A DNA stretch of 37,583 bases from Acidobacteriota bacterium (GCA_020853255.1 JADYZI010000141.1:1-37583); one strand, 5' to 3'; shown: positions 17,315 to 27,215, counted from the first letter of the stretch. Made by a program: numbers and translations. The notes: generated from the letters alone by a model not told the origin.

Positions 17315-18562
17315 CTAAGTTGATAAATTTTGAAGCATTGACAGAAAATCGCGCGACACCCTGTCTCCGGTAAAGCGTTCACGTACTTCTGCCTTGCCCC
17401 ACGGCCTGTTAAATTGCCCAGACCGTCGCGATTGCAGTTCCTGAATGAATTGGCTTAGGCCTGCTGAGATCTGTTGTGTCTGTGCCGGATTGGCGACGGA
17501 GCCTCCCAGCTCGGTGATCAGATCGGCCGCCGTTCCTTTCGGGGTTATTCCAAATATCGGTTTGTCCGCTCCAATATAATCGATCAGTTTTGAAGGCAGA
17601 AATACACTAATGTCCGCCGGAGCATCGATTATTAAGAGGCCGTCGGAAGAAGTCATTAGAGCGAGACTTTCCTGATACCCAACACGTGATCGAACGGCCA
17701 CACATCCTGCTGGAAGTGATGCGGCCATGGTTTTAACCTGGTCTGCATTGCCCGGGCCGATCAGTTCGAACCGCACATTCTCGATACTCGCGGGATCTGT
17801 CCGGTAAAGCTCGGTCAGCCCTGCGATCAGCGGTTGCGGTGATCGACGGCCGTAAAAATTGCCGAGATAGCGCACAGTTATCGGGCCGGAAGGCGGCGAG
17901 TCTATTGGCAAAAAGTGCGACCGATCATAGCATTGCGGCAAAACGATAGCTTTTTCTCGCAATCCGGCCGCATATTTTCGAAAAAAAAGCTCGACCGTTT
18001 CTACCGATGTGAAAACAAGAGCATCCGCTTCTTCCGCCACGATCTTTTCAAGCGCAAGGTTTCGCTCCCGTGTCCGTGCGTCAAAGGGAGTAAACGGGTT
18101 ATCCGCCCACGGATCGCTAAAATGGGCGAGCCAAGGCAGCCCGAGCCGCTTTTTTAACTCAAGGCCGATCAAGTGGTCGGTAAACGGCTGAGCGAATGTT
18201 GCAAGCACTTCCGGTTCGAAGTTACCCTCTTCGACATACTTTGCCGCTTTCTCAACGACCAGCGAACCCCAACCGCCATATTTGTCGGGAACCAGATTGC
18301 GTTGATTCCAGGCTCCGCGTACGAATCGATACAAGATCCGTTCTGTTAACTGACGCCGCGTCCCGGATGGGACAGGTATACGAATGCACGCTTTAAGCCG
18401 TTCTTCCGCATCCGGCTCGATCGATGGATCGATACGCGCTCCCGACTCGTCGGCACAAAACAGGACCGTTTTCGCGAGCGTATGCTTGAGCAAACGCGCA
18501 ACCTGGATCGACCGCGGATATGCGAGCGGCGGAAAGGCAAGAGATATTGCTAATACCTTCAT
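17315..18562 (-). CDS. Glycosyltransferase (GT-B fold, GT4-like)
   Basis: A cytoplasmic glycosyltransferase of 415 residues, first gene of the minus-strand unit. The N-terminal domain opens with MKVLAISLAFPPLAYPRSIQVARLL, typical of GT4-like sugar transferases (FPP motif and RSIQ loop). The C-terminal half has the nucleotide-binding region YLGNFYGRRSP and FLPSKLIDYIGADKPIFGI. The usual E-x7-E motif is not obvious, so it is a divergent member. Donor and acceptor sugars are unknown. It is divergently transcribed from the O-antigen ligase gene, with 214 bp between the starts. Confidence 0.85.
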   Translation of the reverse strand: MKVLAISLAFPPLAYPRSIQVARLLKHTLAKTVLFCADESGARIDPSIEPDAEERLKACIRIPVPSGTRRQLTERILYRFVRGAWNQRNLVPDKYGGWGSLVVEKAAKYVEEGNFEPEVLATFAQPFTDHLIGLELKKRLGLPWLAHFSDPWADNPFTPFDARTRERNLALEKIVAEEADALVFTSVETVELFFRKYAAGLREKAIVLPQCYDRSHFLPIDSPPSGPITVRYLGNFYGRRSPQPLIAGLTELYRTDPASIENVRFELIGPGNADQVKTMAASLPAGCVAVRSRVGYQESLALMTSSDGLLIIDAPADISVFLPSKLIDYIGADKPIFGITPKGTAADLITELGGSVANPAQTQQISAGLSQFIQELQSRRSGQFNRPWGKAEVRERFTGDRVSRDFLSMLQNLST

Positions 18563-18776
18563 TTAATAGGCGGTGAACCGGGCAAAACGCGCTCTCGTGT
18601 TCACCCCAACCAATACGGTTTGGGCAGTACGATCAAAATTACCAATTTCTGCAACAATGATAGAATAGATTCAATACAACGAGTTTACCCGTATATTGGA
18701 AAATTTTGGAGCTTGTTTGCCCGTACTGTACTGATTTCGGTAATCCGATCCGATTCGCACTATTAAAGACCACTTG
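18563..18776 (+). promoter_or_regulatory. Divergent promoter region with a plus-strand sigma-70-like candidate
   Basis: The region lies between the divergent glycosyltransferase and O-antigen ligase genes and must drive at least one unit. On the plus strand TTACCA (18639-18644) and TAGAAT (18661-18666) are separated by 16 nt, a plausible sigma-70-type promoter for the ligase gene, with about 105 nt of leader. A minus-strand promoter could not be identified. This is inference from motif matches only. Confidence 0.35.
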
Positions 18777-20330
18777 ATGAACAGTAGGAACACATCAACC
18801 TCCGCCTTCTCAACGGTGCGGGCCCCTAAGGCGGCGCCGGAGGGAACCGGCACGCGTGAACAGCCAACTATCCGCCCTCGCGCTAAGCGTGAAAATACAT
18901 CTAACCAAACATTTTCGAGTGCCGTGACCAGCGAGATCCCGTCGGACATTTTCGATGATCAAAGCTTGGAATTGGATGATCGGAGCTTGACGGCGAATGA
19001 CGACTTGGGACCTATTGTCCCGGCCGCAACAGACGCGAAGAAGCCGATCGCTCGCGAGACCTGGATCAGCCGCAACGGCCATTCGCTCACCTACGCTGGC
19101 GTCTTTCTTTTTACTCTCGTCCTATATTTCCGACCCTATGAACTAATACCCGGACTGGCTGGATTCAATCAGATGGCCCTTTTGGCGGCCGTTGCAACCC
19201 TGCTGATCTATCTTCCGTCCCAGATCGCAGTAGAAGGGAGCATTACGGCCCTCCCGATAGAAGTAAAGTGCATACTCTTTATTACGGCGTGGGCGTTGCT
19301 AACGATCCCATTGGCCCGGAATCCAGGGCTTGCGTGGGCCACGTTCAATGATACGTTCATCAAGGTCGTCCTGATGTTCATCGTTATGGTGAACACGTTG
19401 CGCACCGAGCGGCGGATCAAAGGCCTAATGTGGCTTGGCGTTGCCGTTGGGATAATGCTGAGCCTTCAGGCGGTCGATCTTTATATGAACGGTGAGTTCA
19501 GGACAGAAGGTTATCGGGTGAGCGTAGATTTTGGCGGTATGTTCGGTAATCCGAACGATATGTCCGTGCATCTGGTCATCTTTATACCGATAGCCGTTGC
19601 GCTTGGGGCCGCTGCCCGAAATTGGGTAACTAAGCTGATCTTCTTTGCCGGGGCGGCGATAATGACGGCAGGAAGCCTTGTTACACAGTCACGCGGGGCT
19701 TTTCTAGGTCTGATCGCGGTGGCTGCTGTTCTGGTTTGGAAACTTGGCAGGCTTCATCGGCTTAGGACAACGGTCATCGCGGCGGCGGCGGGCGGCATGG
19801 CAATTCTGCTCGCGCCGGGCGAATACGGACTTCGCATTCTTTCGATATTTATCCCCTCACTCGACCCGGTCGGGTCAGCCAGCCAGCGTACCGAGCTGCT
19901 GATCCGTTCTATTTGGGTTACGCTCCGCAATCCTCTCGGTATCGGGATCGGCAATTTTGAGATCGTCGGCGTTTACAATCTAGGGACGCACAACGCATTT
20001 ACGCAGGTATCATCCGAACTCGGATGGCTGGCGTTCGCGGCATACCTGATCATTCTTCTGAGTCCGATCCGGAAACTCAACGTCATGGAACGCAGACTGT
20101 TTGCTCAAAGTGACTACACGTGGCTATATTACCTGTCGATCGGAGTTCAGGCGAGCATCGCCGGCTACTTCGTTTCCAGTTTTTTCTCATCCCTGGCTTA
20201 TAACTGGTACGTCTATTATCCGGTCGCGTACGCGATCGGGATCCGGCGGATCTATCAGCTAACATACGAGAACAATGTTGATGCGGCGGTCGGGGCCCCA
20301 ACTCCATTCCTGGAGGTACGAAACGCATAG
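18777..20330 (+). CDS. O-antigen ligase/polymerase, XrtA-associated
   Basis: A 517-residue membrane protein of the Wzy_C/O-antigen-ligase family. After a soluble, Thr/Asp-rich N-terminal extension of about 100 residues come roughly 11-12 membrane helices. The family motifs GGMFGNPNDMSVHL (253-266), LVTQSRGAFLGL with Arg306, and GTHNAFTQVSSELGW with His405 are all present. Such proteins polymerise or ligate lipid-linked glycans on the periplasmic side; XrtA loci carry a ligase of this class that may join glycan to its acceptor. The N-terminal extension is unusual for the family. I placed the start at ATG 18777, though the Shine-Dalgarno is weak. It ends 2 bp before the next gene. Confidence 0.92.
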   Translation: MNSRNTSTSAFSTVRAPKAAPEGTGTREQPTIRPRAKRENTSNQTFSSAVTSEIPSDIFDDQSLELDDRSLTANDDLGPIVPAATDAKKPIARETWISRNGHSLTYAGVFLFTLVLYFRPYELIPGLAGFNQMALLAAVATLLIYLPSQIAVEGSITALPIEVKCILFITAWALLTIPLARNPGLAWATFNDTFIKVVLMFIVMVNTLRTERRIKGLMWLGVAVGIMLSLQAVDLYMNGEFRTEGYRVSVDFGGMFGNPNDMSVHLVIFIPIAVALGAAARNWVTKLIFFAGAAIMTAGSLVTQSRGAFLGLIAVAAVLVWKLGRLHRLRTTVIAAAAGGMAILLAPGEYGLRILSIFIPSLDPVGSASQRTELLIRSIWVTLRNPLGIGIGNFEIVGVYNLGTHNAFTQVSSELGWLAFAAYLIILLSPIRKLNVMERRLFAQSDYTWLYYLSIGVQASIAGYFVSSFFSSLAYNWYVYYPVAYAIGIRRIYQLTYENNVDAAVGAPTPFLEVRNA

Positions 20331-20332
20331 AA

Positions 20333-21496
20333 ATGAGTGGTTCACTCTTCGGGCAGGTCGTATTTTTCACCAGCGTTGGGCTTATCGCCTACGTCTATTT
20401 CGGCTACCCTCTGCTTATGTTCTTGCTCGCAAGATGGACGTCCAGCACAGTGGAGCGGGCCGAGACCGAACCAACCGTCAGCTTTATCATCACGGCTTTT
20501 AACGAAGAACGGGACATTGGCAAAAAATTGGAGAACACATTTGCCCTCGATTATCCGAGTGACAAACTGGAGATAATTGTTGCCTCGGACGCCTCAACAG
20601 ATGGGACCGAAACGATCGTTCGCGAGTTTGCAGGCCGCGGGGTGAAGCTTGTCCGCCAAACACAGCGACACGGCAAAACGGCCGCTCAGAACCTGGCGGT
20701 CGAACACGCTGCGGGTGAGATCCTCGTTTTTTCAGATGCAACATCCAAATACGAACACGATGCCATTCGAGCATTGGCGGCAAACTTTGCCGACCGATCA
20801 GTAGGTTGTGTTGCCGGCAAGCTTGTCTATTCGGACCCCGTAAGGAGTACTGTTGGATCCGGGGCTCGGTCCTATTGGAGCTACGAATCCATGTTGAAGG
20901 AAAGCGAGAGCCGAGTCTGCTCTCTCATCGGTGTTTCCGGGTGTATCTATGCGGTGCGGCGGGCAAACTATGTGCCGATGTATCCCGAGGCATGCTCGGA
21001 TTTTCTTATCGCAACACTGATCTACAAACAAGGTTTGCGGACCGTTTACGAACCTGGCGCGGTATGCGCGGAAGAAACGAACCGTGAGTCCGGAAAAGAA
21101 ATGAAAATGCGGGTTCGCGTCATCTCGCAAACGTTTACTGACCTTTGGCGAAACCGCGAAATGTTGAATCCATTTCGAGCCGGCATCTATGCCCTCCAAC
21201 TCTTATCCCACAAGGTATTGCGATACAGCGTTCCGATCTTTCTGACCGCAGCGCTTGTTTCATCCGGCCTGCTTGCATTTGATTCGATGGGGTTTTTACT
21301 TGTTTTTGCAATACAGGCCGTATTTTACGGGTTGGCCGTTGCTGCGTGGGTCCTGGAACGGGGAGGTATCAAAGGAGGGCCATTGTCGGTACCGCTCTAT
21401 TTTGTCCTGGCCAACATTGCGTCGGCGGCAGGTTTTTTTCAGTTTTTGAGAGGCGAGCGTTACGCGGCCTGGGAACCGATTCGTGATCCGCATTAG
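20333..21496 (+). CDS. Membrane-bound GT2 glycosyltransferase
   Basis: A processive or single-addition GT2-family glycosyltransferase, inverting by family. It has an N-terminal membrane helix (about 8-30), the GT-A domain with SFIITAFNEERDIGKKL, the nucleotide-binding region VASDASTDGT, a metal-binding SDATSKYEHDA, and SGCIYAVRR, then two to three C-terminal helices (about 290-370). The 387-residue size is ordinary. The catalytic-base and acceptor region is less typical of cellulose-synthase types, as no Q-x-x-R-W motif is apparent. Donor sugar is unknown. It starts 2 bp after the ligase gene; the only GGAGG lies 16 nt upstream, so its translation is probably coupled. Confidence 0.9.
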   Translation: MSGSLFGQVVFFTSVGLIAYVYFGYPLLMFLLARWTSSTVERAETEPTVSFIITAFNEERDIGKKLENTFALDYPSDKLEIIVASDASTDGTETIVREFAGRGVKLVRQTQRHGKTAAQNLAVEHAAGEILVFSDATSKYEHDAIRALAANFADRSVGCVAGKLVYSDPVRSTVGSGARSYWSYESMLKESESRVCSLIGVSGCIYAVRRANYVPMYPEACSDFLIATLIYKQGLRTVYEPGAVCAEETNRESGKEMKMRVRVISQTFTDLWRNREMLNPFRAGIYALQLLSHKVLRYSVPIFLTAALVSSGLLAFDSMGFLLVFAIQAVFYGLAVAAWVLERGGIKGGPLSVPLYFVLANIASAAGFFQFLRGERYAAWEPIRDPH

Positions 21497-21505
21497 ACGC
21501 ACTCC

Positions 21506-23101
21506 ATGATGGAAGAACCGGTACAAAAAAAGGCGTCACTTACGTCTCAGAGTGTTTGGATATTGTTCGCAAAGGTCGCCGGCTTTGCGTTGAATACGAT
21601 GCTCCCGCTATTGGTCGTGCGCTATCTGACGCAGGAAAATGTGGGCGTTTATCGGCAGGCGTTTCTTGTCGCCGCAAATGCGGTGCTTGTTTTGCCGTTC
21701 GGCTTTTCGATGAGCGCCTATTACTACTTGAATCGCGATCCGGAAAAGCACCACGCCGCCGTACTAAATATTCTGGCCTTTAATTTTCTAATGGGCGCTG
21801 CGGCCTTTTTGGTGTTATTTCTTTTTCCCGGTGTGCTCGGTGCAACATTTCAGAGTGATGAATTAACACGCCTGGCGCCGCTTATCGGTGTCGTAATTTG
21901 GCTCTGGATCTTCTCCAGTTTTCTTGAAACGGCCGCACTTGCACAGCAGGAGGCCCGGCTTGGTGCAGCCTTTATTGTTTGTACCCAAGCATTGAAAACG
22001 CTCTTGATGATCGGTGCGGTCGTGATGTTCCGAACAGTCGATTCGATCATCTATGCCGCGATCGTGGTGTTTGCGGGACAGTCGGTGCTTCTGGTCGCGT
22101 ATCTGCATAACAGATTTCCCAGATTCTGGACGCACGTTGATCTGCCATTTTTCCGTCGTCAATTTGCTTATACAGTACCGTTCGGACTTTCTGTACTGCT
22201 GTATGTCGGACAAACTGATGTCCACAATTACTTTGTCAGCCACAGCTTTTCAGCGGCGGAATTTGCGATCTACTCCGTCGGCTGCTTTCAGCTGCCGCTG
22301 ATCACGCTTCTCTACGAATCGGTTGGTTCGGTCATGATCCCAAAAATGAGCCAATTGCAGGATGAGGACCGAAAGAGCGAGATGTTGCGCCTGACCGTCA
22401 CGGCAACACAAAAGCTTGCCTTTTTCTATTTTCCGCTATTCGCTTTCTTGATGATCGCGGCAAACGAGTTCATAACAACGCTGTTTACGAGCCAGTATGC
22501 GGCAAGCGCCGCGATCTTTCGTGTAAATCTGTTTGCATTGCCACTTTTTAGCCTGGTTGTGGACCCGATAACGCGGGCGTACCCAAAGGCCGCTCACATG
22601 CTTCTTAGGGTTCGGGTCGGTATCGTGATCGTGTTGATAGGCGTGTTTTGGTACGGGATCGGGCGTTTTGGCCTGCTCGAGATGATCTCGATCGTCGTTG
22701 CCTCGATCGTTTTCGAAAAGCTTGTTGCGGCGTGGATCTCGGCCAGGATGCTGGATGCTGGTTTTGGGGACCTGTATTTGCTAAAACCGATAGGCAAGAT
22801 CGCGGCGGCGGCGGTAGGAGCGGCCCTTGTAGCCATTGGTGTGTACGCGGCCGCGGCAGGGCAAATGATGTCCACGTTCGTTGCCGTGGCCGAACGTGTT
22901 CTGGCGGCGGCCAGATTGGGAAAAGGCACTGAATTTGTGGGCGGCTGTCTATTCCTCGGGAGTTTTGCCGCGATCTACGGCACGGCATATCTCATTCTCG
23001 CCCTTTGGATCGGCGCCGTAGATCCCGACGATAAGGAAAGAGTTTTACGCCTGGTTCGCCGATTTATGGTTTGGCGATCTTCAGTGCCCAAGGCAGTTTA
23101 G
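21506..23101 (+). CDS. Wzx-like oligosaccharide flippase
   Basis: A polytopic inner-membrane protein of the MOP flippase superfamily. The 531 residues contain about 13-14 hydrophobic helices with the usual opening QSVWILFAKVAGFALNTMLPLLVVRYLT and the paired glycine/aromatic helices of Wzx proteins. It presumably moves lipid-linked repeat units to the periplasmic side for the ligase/polymerase. It lies between the GT2 gene and amidotransferase 2, separated by a few bases on each side. There is no evidence on substrate. Confidence 0.88.
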   Translation: MMEEPVQKKASLTSQSVWILFAKVAGFALNTMLPLLVVRYLTQENVGVYRQAFLVAANAVLVLPFGFSMSAYYYLNRDPEKHHAAVLNILAFNFLMGAAAFLVLFLFPGVLGATFQSDELTRLAPLIGVVIWLWIFSSFLETAALAQQEARLGAAFIVCTQALKTLLMIGAVVMFRTVDSIIYAAIVVFAGQSVLLVAYLHNRFPRFWTHVDLPFFRRQFAYTVPFGLSVLLYVGQTDVHNYFVSHSFSAAEFAIYSVGCFQLPLITLLYESVGSVMIPKMSQLQDEDRKSEMLRLTVTATQKLAFFYFPLFAFLMIAANEFITTLFTSQYAASAAIFRVNLFALPLFSLVVDPITRAYPKAAHMLLRVRVGIVIVLIGVFWYGIGRFGLLEMISIVVASIVFEKLVAAWISARMLDAGFGDLYLLKPIGKIAAAAVGAALVAIGVYAAAAGQMMSTFVAVAERVLAAARLGKGTEFVGGCLFLGSFAAIYGTAYLILALWIGAVDPDDKERVLRLVRRFMVWRSSVPKAV

Positions 23102-23108
23102 AGTTAAG

Positions 23109-24989
23109 ATGTGCGGGATCACAGGATTTGTCTCAAAAGACGTCGCCGAACCGGCGGCGGAGCGTGCCGCGCGGCTCGATCGAATGTGCGCGAGCATTGT
23201 CTATCGGGGGCCGGATGAACAGGGGACCGTCGTCGCAGGCCGGGCCGCTCTCGGTATGCGGCGCCTTTCGATCATCGATATCAAAACCGGCCAACAGCCG
23301 ATATTTACCGAGGACAGCAACCTGGCAATCGTTTTTAACGGCGAGATATATAATTTCCAGGAAGTAAAAAGAGAATTAAGCTCTCTCGGCCATAGTTTCA
23401 AGACAAATTCCGACACCGAGGTGATCGTTCACGCCTTCGAGGAATTTGGTGAGAAATGTCTTTACAAACTGCGCGGGATGTTTGCCTTTGCGATATGGGA
23501 CCTCCGATCGGAATCACTATTCATCGCCCGCGACCGCATTGGCAAAAAGCCGTTATTCTATACCTTGACCGACAAAGGTGAGTTCATCTTTGGTTCTGAG
23601 CTAAAGACGCTTTTGGCACATGGCGGTTTCGAAAAGAAGATCGATCCGGCGGCGTTGGACGCTTATCTATCGTTCGGCTACGTCCCCGAAGAGTTCTGTA
23701 TCATCAACAATGTAAAGAAGCTGCCGCCGGGCTTTTTTCTGCGTTTTCAAGACGGAAAGATCACGACACATAAATATTGGGATCTTGATCTTACGCCCGC
23801 CCTCGAACGTTCGGAGTCCGAATGGGCGGATGCACTTTTTAACAAGATACGCGAAGCCGTCGGGATCAGGATGATCTCAGAGGTCCCTCTCGGGGCATTT
23901 CTTTCGGGCGGCGTTGATTCCTCGACCGTCGTTGGGATGATGTCGCAGCTATCTTCAAAGCCTGTCAAGACATTTTCGATCGGCTTTCATGAGGACAGCT
24001 TTGACGAGTTGAAATACGCACGGATCGCAGCCCGGCATTTTGACACCGACCATCACGAATTTATCGTCACGCCGGACCTCTTCGACATCATCGGCGAGAT
24101 CGTGTGGCATTTTGATGAGCCGTTCGCCGATCAATCCGCGCTTCCGACGTACCTGCTTTCAAAAATGGCCCGCGACCACGTGACGGTTGTCTTGTCAGGT
24201 GATGGCGGCGATGAAATGTTTGCCGGTTACGACCGTTATGTCATCGATCAGGCAAGAAACACATATAGCCGCATCCCGGAAGTTGTTCGGCGACAAGGCC
24301 TGCGCCGAGCGAGCGCGGCATTGCCGCACAGCAGCTTTGGAAAGAACTTTCTTTACAATATCTCTCTCGACCCGATCGACAGATATATAGACAGCGTTTC
24401 AACATTCAACCTGCCCCGCAAACGGCAGCTCTATACGAGCGACATGCTCGCCGCCCTGAATGGAAGCAGGTCAGCCGGAGAGGCTCTTTTTGCCCGGTTC
24501 GCGGAAGCGCCGCCAGGATCTGACCCGCTTGCGCGGCTTCTATATCTAGACAGTAAAACGTATCTGCCTGGAGACATTCTGACCAAAGTCGACCGAATGA
24601 CGATGGCAAATTCACTCGAAGCGAGGGTCCCGCTGCTTGATCATGAGGTGATCGAACTGGCCGCCGGAATGGCATCCCACCTGAAACTAAAAGGAGGCCA
24701 AACGAAGTACATACTCAAGAAGGCCATGGCCGGACTGGTTCCCGATAACATCCTGCATAGAGAAAAGCAGGGCTTCGGCGTCCCGATCGGAAGTTGGATC
24801 AACGATCAACTCCGCGACCAGATCTATGACGATCTTTCAGGGCAGCGTATGCGGGAACGGGGCTGGTTTGACCAAAAGTATGTTGAAATTCTGCTCAATG
24901 AGCACTCGTCGGCCCGCCGCGACCACTCAAATGCGTTGTGGGAGCTTTGGATGCTGGAGCTTTGGTTTCGCCGCTACATTGATGCTTGA
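23109..24989 (+). CDS. Asparagine-synthetase-like amidotransferase 2
   Basis: Second full-length AsnB-family glutamine amidotransferase of the locus (626 residues). Cys2 (MCGITGF) is the glutaminase nucleophile; RGPDEQG and FNGEIYN follow, and the synthetase PP-loop SGGVDSS lies at 266-272. SGDGGDEMFAGYDRY and SLEARVPLLDHE are the conserved C-terminal segments. It is homologous to the other two AsnB-like proteins but clearly diverged, not a recent copy. The amide acceptor is unknown and may be a carboxylated sugar. It follows the flippase gene by 7 bp. Confidence 0.94.
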   Translation: MCGITGFVSKDVAEPAAERAARLDRMCASIVYRGPDEQGTVVAGRAALGMRRLSIIDIKTGQQPIFTEDSNLAIVFNGEIYNFQEVKRELSSLGHSFKTNSDTEVIVHAFEEFGEKCLYKLRGMFAFAIWDLRSESLFIARDRIGKKPLFYTLTDKGEFIFGSELKTLLAHGGFEKKIDPAALDAYLSFGYVPEEFCIINNVKKLPPGFFLRFQDGKITTHKYWDLDLTPALERSESEWADALFNKIREAVGIRMISEVPLGAFLSGGVDSSTVVGMMSQLSSKPVKTFSIGFHEDSFDELKYARIAARHFDTDHHEFIVTPDLFDIIGEIVWHFDEPFADQSALPTYLLSKMARDHVTVVLSGDGGDEMFAGYDRYVIDQARNTYSRIPEVVRRQGLRRASAALPHSSFGKNFLYNISLDPIDRYIDSVSTFNLPRKRQLYTSDMLAALNGSRSAGEALFARFAEAPPGSDPLARLLYLDSKTYLPGDILTKVDRMTMANSLEARVPLLDHEVIELAAGMASHLKLKGGQTKYILKKAMAGLVPDNILHREKQGFGVPIGSWINDQLRDQIYDDLSGQRMRERGWFDQKYVEILLNEHSSARRDHSNALWELWMLELWFRRYIDA

Positions 24990-25010
24990 TGCCCGCCATC
25001 TGATCGACGC

Positions 25011-26156
25011 GTGAAAAAGAACATATTACAACTTATCCCAAGCTTCAATCAGGGAGGCTCCGAGCGGCAGGCATTGCAGCTGGCACGACTTCTTTATGAC
25101 GACGGCACGTACAACGTTCGACTGGCTTGTCTGAACAAAAGCGGCGTGCTCCTGGATGACGACGTAATTGACCGATTCGCGGATATTCCCGAGTTTTCAC
25201 TCAACTCATTTTACGATGTTAATTTTCTAAAGCAGGTGTGGCGTTTCTCAGGCTGGCTGCGGGCGAATAACATCGAGATACTGCAAACGCATGACTTCTA
25301 CAGCAATATTTTCGGAATGGCCGGCGCTGGAATTGCGGGTGTGCCGCTCAGGATCGCCGCAAAGCGCGAGATGGGGATGCGGACCAGATCACAGAATTTT
25401 GTAGAACGACGAGCGTTTGGCCATGCGTCGGTAGTCGTCGTCAACTCAGAGGGTGTGCGACGGTACCTGTTGGACGCCGGGGTTCCGCACGGAAAGCTTA
25501 AGCTCATCTACAATGGCATAGACCTCGGGCGATTCGATGCTGATTGCGGCGATCGAGCGTCATTGCTGGAAGGCCTAGGGCTGCCGATCGATCCGGCCTT
25601 TCAATTTGTTACTATCGTCGCTAACCTTCGCGAAAAGGTAAAGAATCATGAGATGTTCTTTCGTTCGGCAAAAAAAGTCGCGGACCGGTTTCCAGATGCG
25701 GTATTTATTGTGGCAGGAGAAGGCGAGCGGTCGGGTCTGATAAAGGCGTATGCGGAAGAGCTTGGTTTAGGCAGCCGTGCCATTTTTCTTGGCCGCTGCA
25801 GCCGCATTCCAGAGCTCTTGGCGGTCTCTTCGGTCTGTGTGCTTTCGTCGGACTCGGAAGGTTTTTCGAATTCGATCCTCGAATATATGGCGGCTGGAAA
25901 GCCTGTTGTTGCAACGAATGTCGGAGGGGCGGCCGAGGTTATCAGACAAGGTGAAAACGGTTTTCTTATAGAGCCGAATGACGATGCGGCGATGGCTGAC
26001 CGAATCGTGGAACTCCTGGAACATCCAGCGGTTGCCGCGGCATTTGGAAAGTGTGGAAAGCAGCGTATTGCAGAACAATTCTCGACTCGAAACCAACTGG
26101 ATCAGACCCTTGACCTGTATCAAGGCGAGTTCATGGCTAGAGGCCGATCTATCTAA
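25011..26156 (+). CDS. GT4 glycosyltransferase
   Basis: A cytoplasmic, retaining GT4-family glycosyltransferase. The glycine-rich loop FNQGGSERQALQLARLL is at the N-terminus, and the GT4 motif E-x7-E (Glu283 to Glu291 in SEGFSNSILEYMAAGKPVVATNVGG) marks the donor site. The 381-residue size is usual. The start is GTG at 25011, giving MKKNILQLIP; it begins 21 bp after amidotransferase 2. The next glycosyltransferase gene starts 1 bp after the stop. Sugar specificity is unknown. Confidence 0.92.
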   Translation: MKKNILQLIPSFNQGGSERQALQLARLLYDDGTYNVRLACLNKSGVLLDDDVIDRFADIPEFSLNSFYDVNFLKQVWRFSGWLRANNIEILQTHDFYSNIFGMAGAGIAGVPLRIAAKREMGMRTRSQNFVERRAFGHASVVVVNSEGVRRYLLDAGVPHGKLKLIYNGIDLGRFDADCGDRASLLEGLGLPIDPAFQFVTIVANLREKVKNHEMFFRSAKKVADRFPDAVFIVAGEGERSGLIKAYAEELGLGSRAIFLGRCSRIPELLAVSSVCVLSSDSEGFSNSILEYMAAGKPVVATNVGGAAEVIRQGENGFLIEPNDDAAMADRIVELLEHPAVAAAFGKCGKQRIAEQFSTRNQLDQTLDLYQGEFMARGRSI

Positions 26157-27215
26157 ATGAGCAAGGACAGAATGCGAATTGTTCAGCTTGGTCCAGTACC
26201 ACCGCCGCATGGTGGGGTTTCGATGAATATGCTTGCTATCCACGGGAAACTCATCGAGCTTGGCCACGAATCGAAGATCATCGATGTGACGGATCGCGGC
26301 GGAAAAACAACTGACACACACGTGCTTAAGCCGAGGTCGGCCCTTGGCCTGATCAAACTTCTCGTTTCGATGGAATGCGATATCGTTCATTACCATTTGG
26401 GTGGCGATTTCAGCGCTAAGCTTGCAGGACTTGTGTATCTGTGCGGCATTCTCCCCGGGAAGCGATCGGTCCTGACATTCCATTCTGGTGGCTACGCACG
26501 AAACTCGGTGGATTCGGCGCGGCGGCGTTCGATCCGCGGGTCTGCACTTCGATCTATCGATCTCGTCATCGGTGTCAACGACGAGATGATGGCCATGTTC
26601 AAGGCCTTCGGCGTTAATAAAGAACGTGCTTGCCTGATCCTTCCGTTTGAAATGAACAAACCCGATCCATCGGTTCGGCTTCCGGACGAGTTGGAAGAGC
26701 GTAGCACCCGCTTTGATCCGTTCCTCGTATCGGTCGGCGCCCTCGAAAGGGAATATGGGAACCAGTTTCTTGTTGATGCAATGCCCAAATTGCTGGAGAG
26801 GTTTCCAAATGCCGGGCTGATGATAGTCGGTGCGGGAGCGCAACAGGACACTTTGTCCGATGCGATCAAAACTCGCGGTCTGGCGGAACGCATTGTGATG
26901 ACAGGTGATCTGGATCACCGGTTCGTGCTGCATCTAATAGCGCGTGCTGACGTTCTAATGCGGCTGACTGATTACGATGGAGACTCGATAGCGGTTAGGG
27001 AAGCGTTATTTCTGGGCACTCCGGTAATTGCGTCTGATAACGTGATGCGGCCGGACGGCGTTTTTCTTCTAAAGCCTCCGTTCGATCCTGGGCGGCTGTT
27101 ACAGGCTGTTATTGGAGCATTTGAGAAACAAAATTCGGGACCTTCCGCCGCACCGGTCGAAACAGGAAACGCGGCGAGCGTAGTTGCGGCGTATCAGGAA
27201 TTGATGCAGAAATGA
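26157..27215 (+). CDS. GT4-like glycosyltransferase
   Basis: A 352-residue GT-B glycosyltransferase starting MSKDRMRIVQLGPVPPPHGGVS, a standard GT4 N-terminal loop. The C-terminal donor domain shows VGALEREYGNQFLVDAMPKL, MIVGAG and SIAVREALFLGTPVIAS, with acidic residues in place of the strict E-x7-E spacing. It begins immediately after the preceding GT stop (TAA then ATG) and its stop overlaps the heparinase-like gene start in ATGA, so these genes are translationally coupled. Confidence 0.9.
   Translation: MSKDRMRIVQLGPVPPPHGGVSMNMLAIHGKLIELGHESKIIDVTDRGGKTTDTHVLKPRSALGLIKLLVSMECDIVHYHLGGDFSAKLAGLVYLCGILPGKRSVLTFHSGGYARNSVDSARRRSIRGSALRSIDLVIGVNDEMMAMFKAFGVNKERACLILPFEMNKPDPSVRLPDELEERSTRFDPFLVSVGALEREYGNQFLVDAMPKLLERFPNAGLMIVGAGAQQDTLSDAIKTRGLAERIVMTGDLDHRFVLHLIARADVLMRLTDYDGDSIAVREALFLGTPVIASDNVMRPDGVFLLKPPFDPGRLLQAVIGAFEKQNSGPSAAPVETGNAASVVAAYQELMQK

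Noticed and set aside
18711..18731. Possible sigma-54 site upstream of the O-antigen ligase gene
   Set aside because: The GG and GC dinucleotides are 9 nt apart instead of 10; the sigma-70-like candidate upstream is a better fit.
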